NCBI GenBank assembly: GCA_947494995.1
Contig: CANLWY010000002.1
Coordinates: 248,001-312,000, forward strand
Length of the DNA stretch: 64,000 nucleotides
Origin: an uncultured Campylobacterales bacterium
GTDB lineage: Bacteria > Campylobacterota > Campylobacteria > Campylobacterales > Arcobacteraceae
Direction: 5' to 3'
In this document: piece by piece, positions 63,431 through 64,000 of the stretch
Position numbering within the stretch: the stretch's first letter is position 1
Layout of the letters: the number at the start of each line of letters is the position of its first letter
The notes under the pieces: generated by a model
Databases searched by the model: none
Told to the model about the DNA's origin: nothing
The model's input: the letters and a program-made list of their open reading frames with translations, nothing else
Translations under genes and position numbers: made by a program

Positions 63431-64000
63431 TGATAAAAACAACAATAACAATAATTTTAGGTACCCTATTTTTTAGTGGTTGTATTTCTATAACAAAAGA
63501 GATTCCTTCATATCAAACATATACTCTTTCATTAAAACAAGATATTAAAAAATCAAAATATATTGATAAAACAATTCATGTACTTGAACCAAAAGCTATA
63601 AATAGTATAAATACAAAAGCTATAAATTACTCTAAAGAGAGTTTTGAGCAAGAAAAATATGCACTTAGTAAATGGAGTGATAAACCTTCGAAAATGCTAC
63701 AACAAGTTATTGCAAATTATCTTGTAAATAAAAACTCTTATAAATATATAACTACATCAAATATTAAAGTCGATAATGACTATAAATTGATTAGTCAATT
63801 AGTTGATTTTAAACATACTTTTTCAAGAAATAGTTCATATGCTGACTTTTCCATAAGAATTTATTTAATTAATAACAAAACAGAAAAAGTATATTTTAAA
63901 AGTTTTACATATAATAAGAAAACTGAAACAAACGATGCACAGGGTCTTGTAAGAGCACTAAATAGCATTACGAATACTTTTCTTATAGATTTAAATAATT
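63430..64000 (+). CDS. ABC-transport auxiliary lipoprotein, truncated by window end
   Basis: 190 codons are visible and no stop occurs before the window ends. A lipoprotein signal (MIKTTITIILGTLFFSGC) with lipid-attached C18 precedes a domain that fits the ABC-type auxiliary component family (PqiC/LetA-partner-like): ITKEIPSYQTYTL, then long beta strands (SYADFSIRIYLINNKTEKVYFKSF). It is the fourth gene of the lipid-transport operon, overlapping mlaD by one base, and would be the periplasmic or outer-membrane-side partner of the transporter. Confidence 0.8.
   Translation, partial: MIKTTITIILGTLFFSGCISITKEIPSYQTYTLSLKQDIKKSKYIDKTIHVLEPKAINSINTKAINYSKESFEQEKYALSKWSDKPSKMLQQVIANYLVNKNSYKYITTSNIKVDNDYKLISQLVDFKHTFSRNSSYADFSIRIYLINNKTEKVYFKSFTYNKKTETNDAQGLVRALNSITNTFLIDLNN

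Noticed and set aside
1-64000. CRISPR arrays, tRNA or rRNA genes, insertion sequences, prophage
   Set aside because: No regularly spaced repeats, no cloverleaf-like GC-richer stretches with TTCRANY arms, and no transposase, integrase or phage structural gene were recognised.

Overview
The window is AT-rich bacterial chromosome, densely packed with genes on both strands. Gene content points to the Campylobacterota, most likely Arcobacteraceae: fused CcsBA cytochrome c biogenesis, several sensor kinases with the H-box AHQWRQPL, an all-alpha dimeric dUTPase, c553-type cytochromes, many TTG starts, and an aerobic pyruvate dehydrogenase complex. The assignment rests on recalled family features, not a search. 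I saw no rRNA, tRNA, CRISPR array, insertion sequence or prophage.

Layout. 1-8.7 kb: end of an AMP-forming ligase, two near-identical c553 cytochromes in tandem, a diguanylate cyclase, a ten-helix membrane protein, a dUTPase with an N-terminal DNA-binding-like domain, a PAS sensor kinase, an unlisted 57-residue four-cysteine protein, RecR and DnaJ. 8.7-18.5 kb: a sensor kinase with three tandem periplasmic solute-binding domains, a stand-alone TrpB, a DUF455 ferritin-like protein, a metallo-beta-lactamase-fold hydrolase, two tandem GGDEF proteins with altered active sites, and CmoB.

18.7-34.6 kb is a cytochrome/redox block: CcsBA; a response regulator-kinase-response regulator set; an opposing operon of thioredoxin-like protein, monoheme cytochrome, response regulator and kinase; then a twelve-heme secreted cytochrome followed by two thioredoxin-fold proteins (one without active-site cysteines), a Tat-exported FccB-like flavoprotein and a small secreted protein. 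The divergent promoter region holds a perfect FNR/CRP-type box and a sigma-54-like element. I infer a periplasmic electron-transfer system, possibly for sulfur compounds.

34.6-50 kb: a metallo-beta-lactamase hydrolase, an ABC-F ATPase, the aceE-aceF-lpd operon with palindromic operator candidates upstream, the divergent LipM-like/LipA pair that would make its lipoyl cofactor, and a large peptidase M1-ChaN-PDZ fusion.

50.2-58.2 kb is a catabolic or assimilatory cluster behind an IclR regulator: a CitE-type lyase, an acyl-CoA ligase fused to a CitE-like domain that has lost expected acidic residues, a mesaconyl-CoA hydratase-like tandem MaoC protein, a second CitE-type lyase, a short leader-like ORF between hairpins, and a DUF5718 protein that looks like a fumarylacetoacetate-hydrolase-fold enzyme. 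I infer interconversion of a C5 dicarboxylate (mesaconate-like) with propionyl-CoA plus glyoxylate, or a related split. 58.2-64 kb: a small HTH-like protein flanked by matching palindromic repeats, a flavin reductase, PepD, and a lipid-transport ABC operon (MlaE with STAS, MlaF, MlaD, auxiliary lipoprotein) running off the end.
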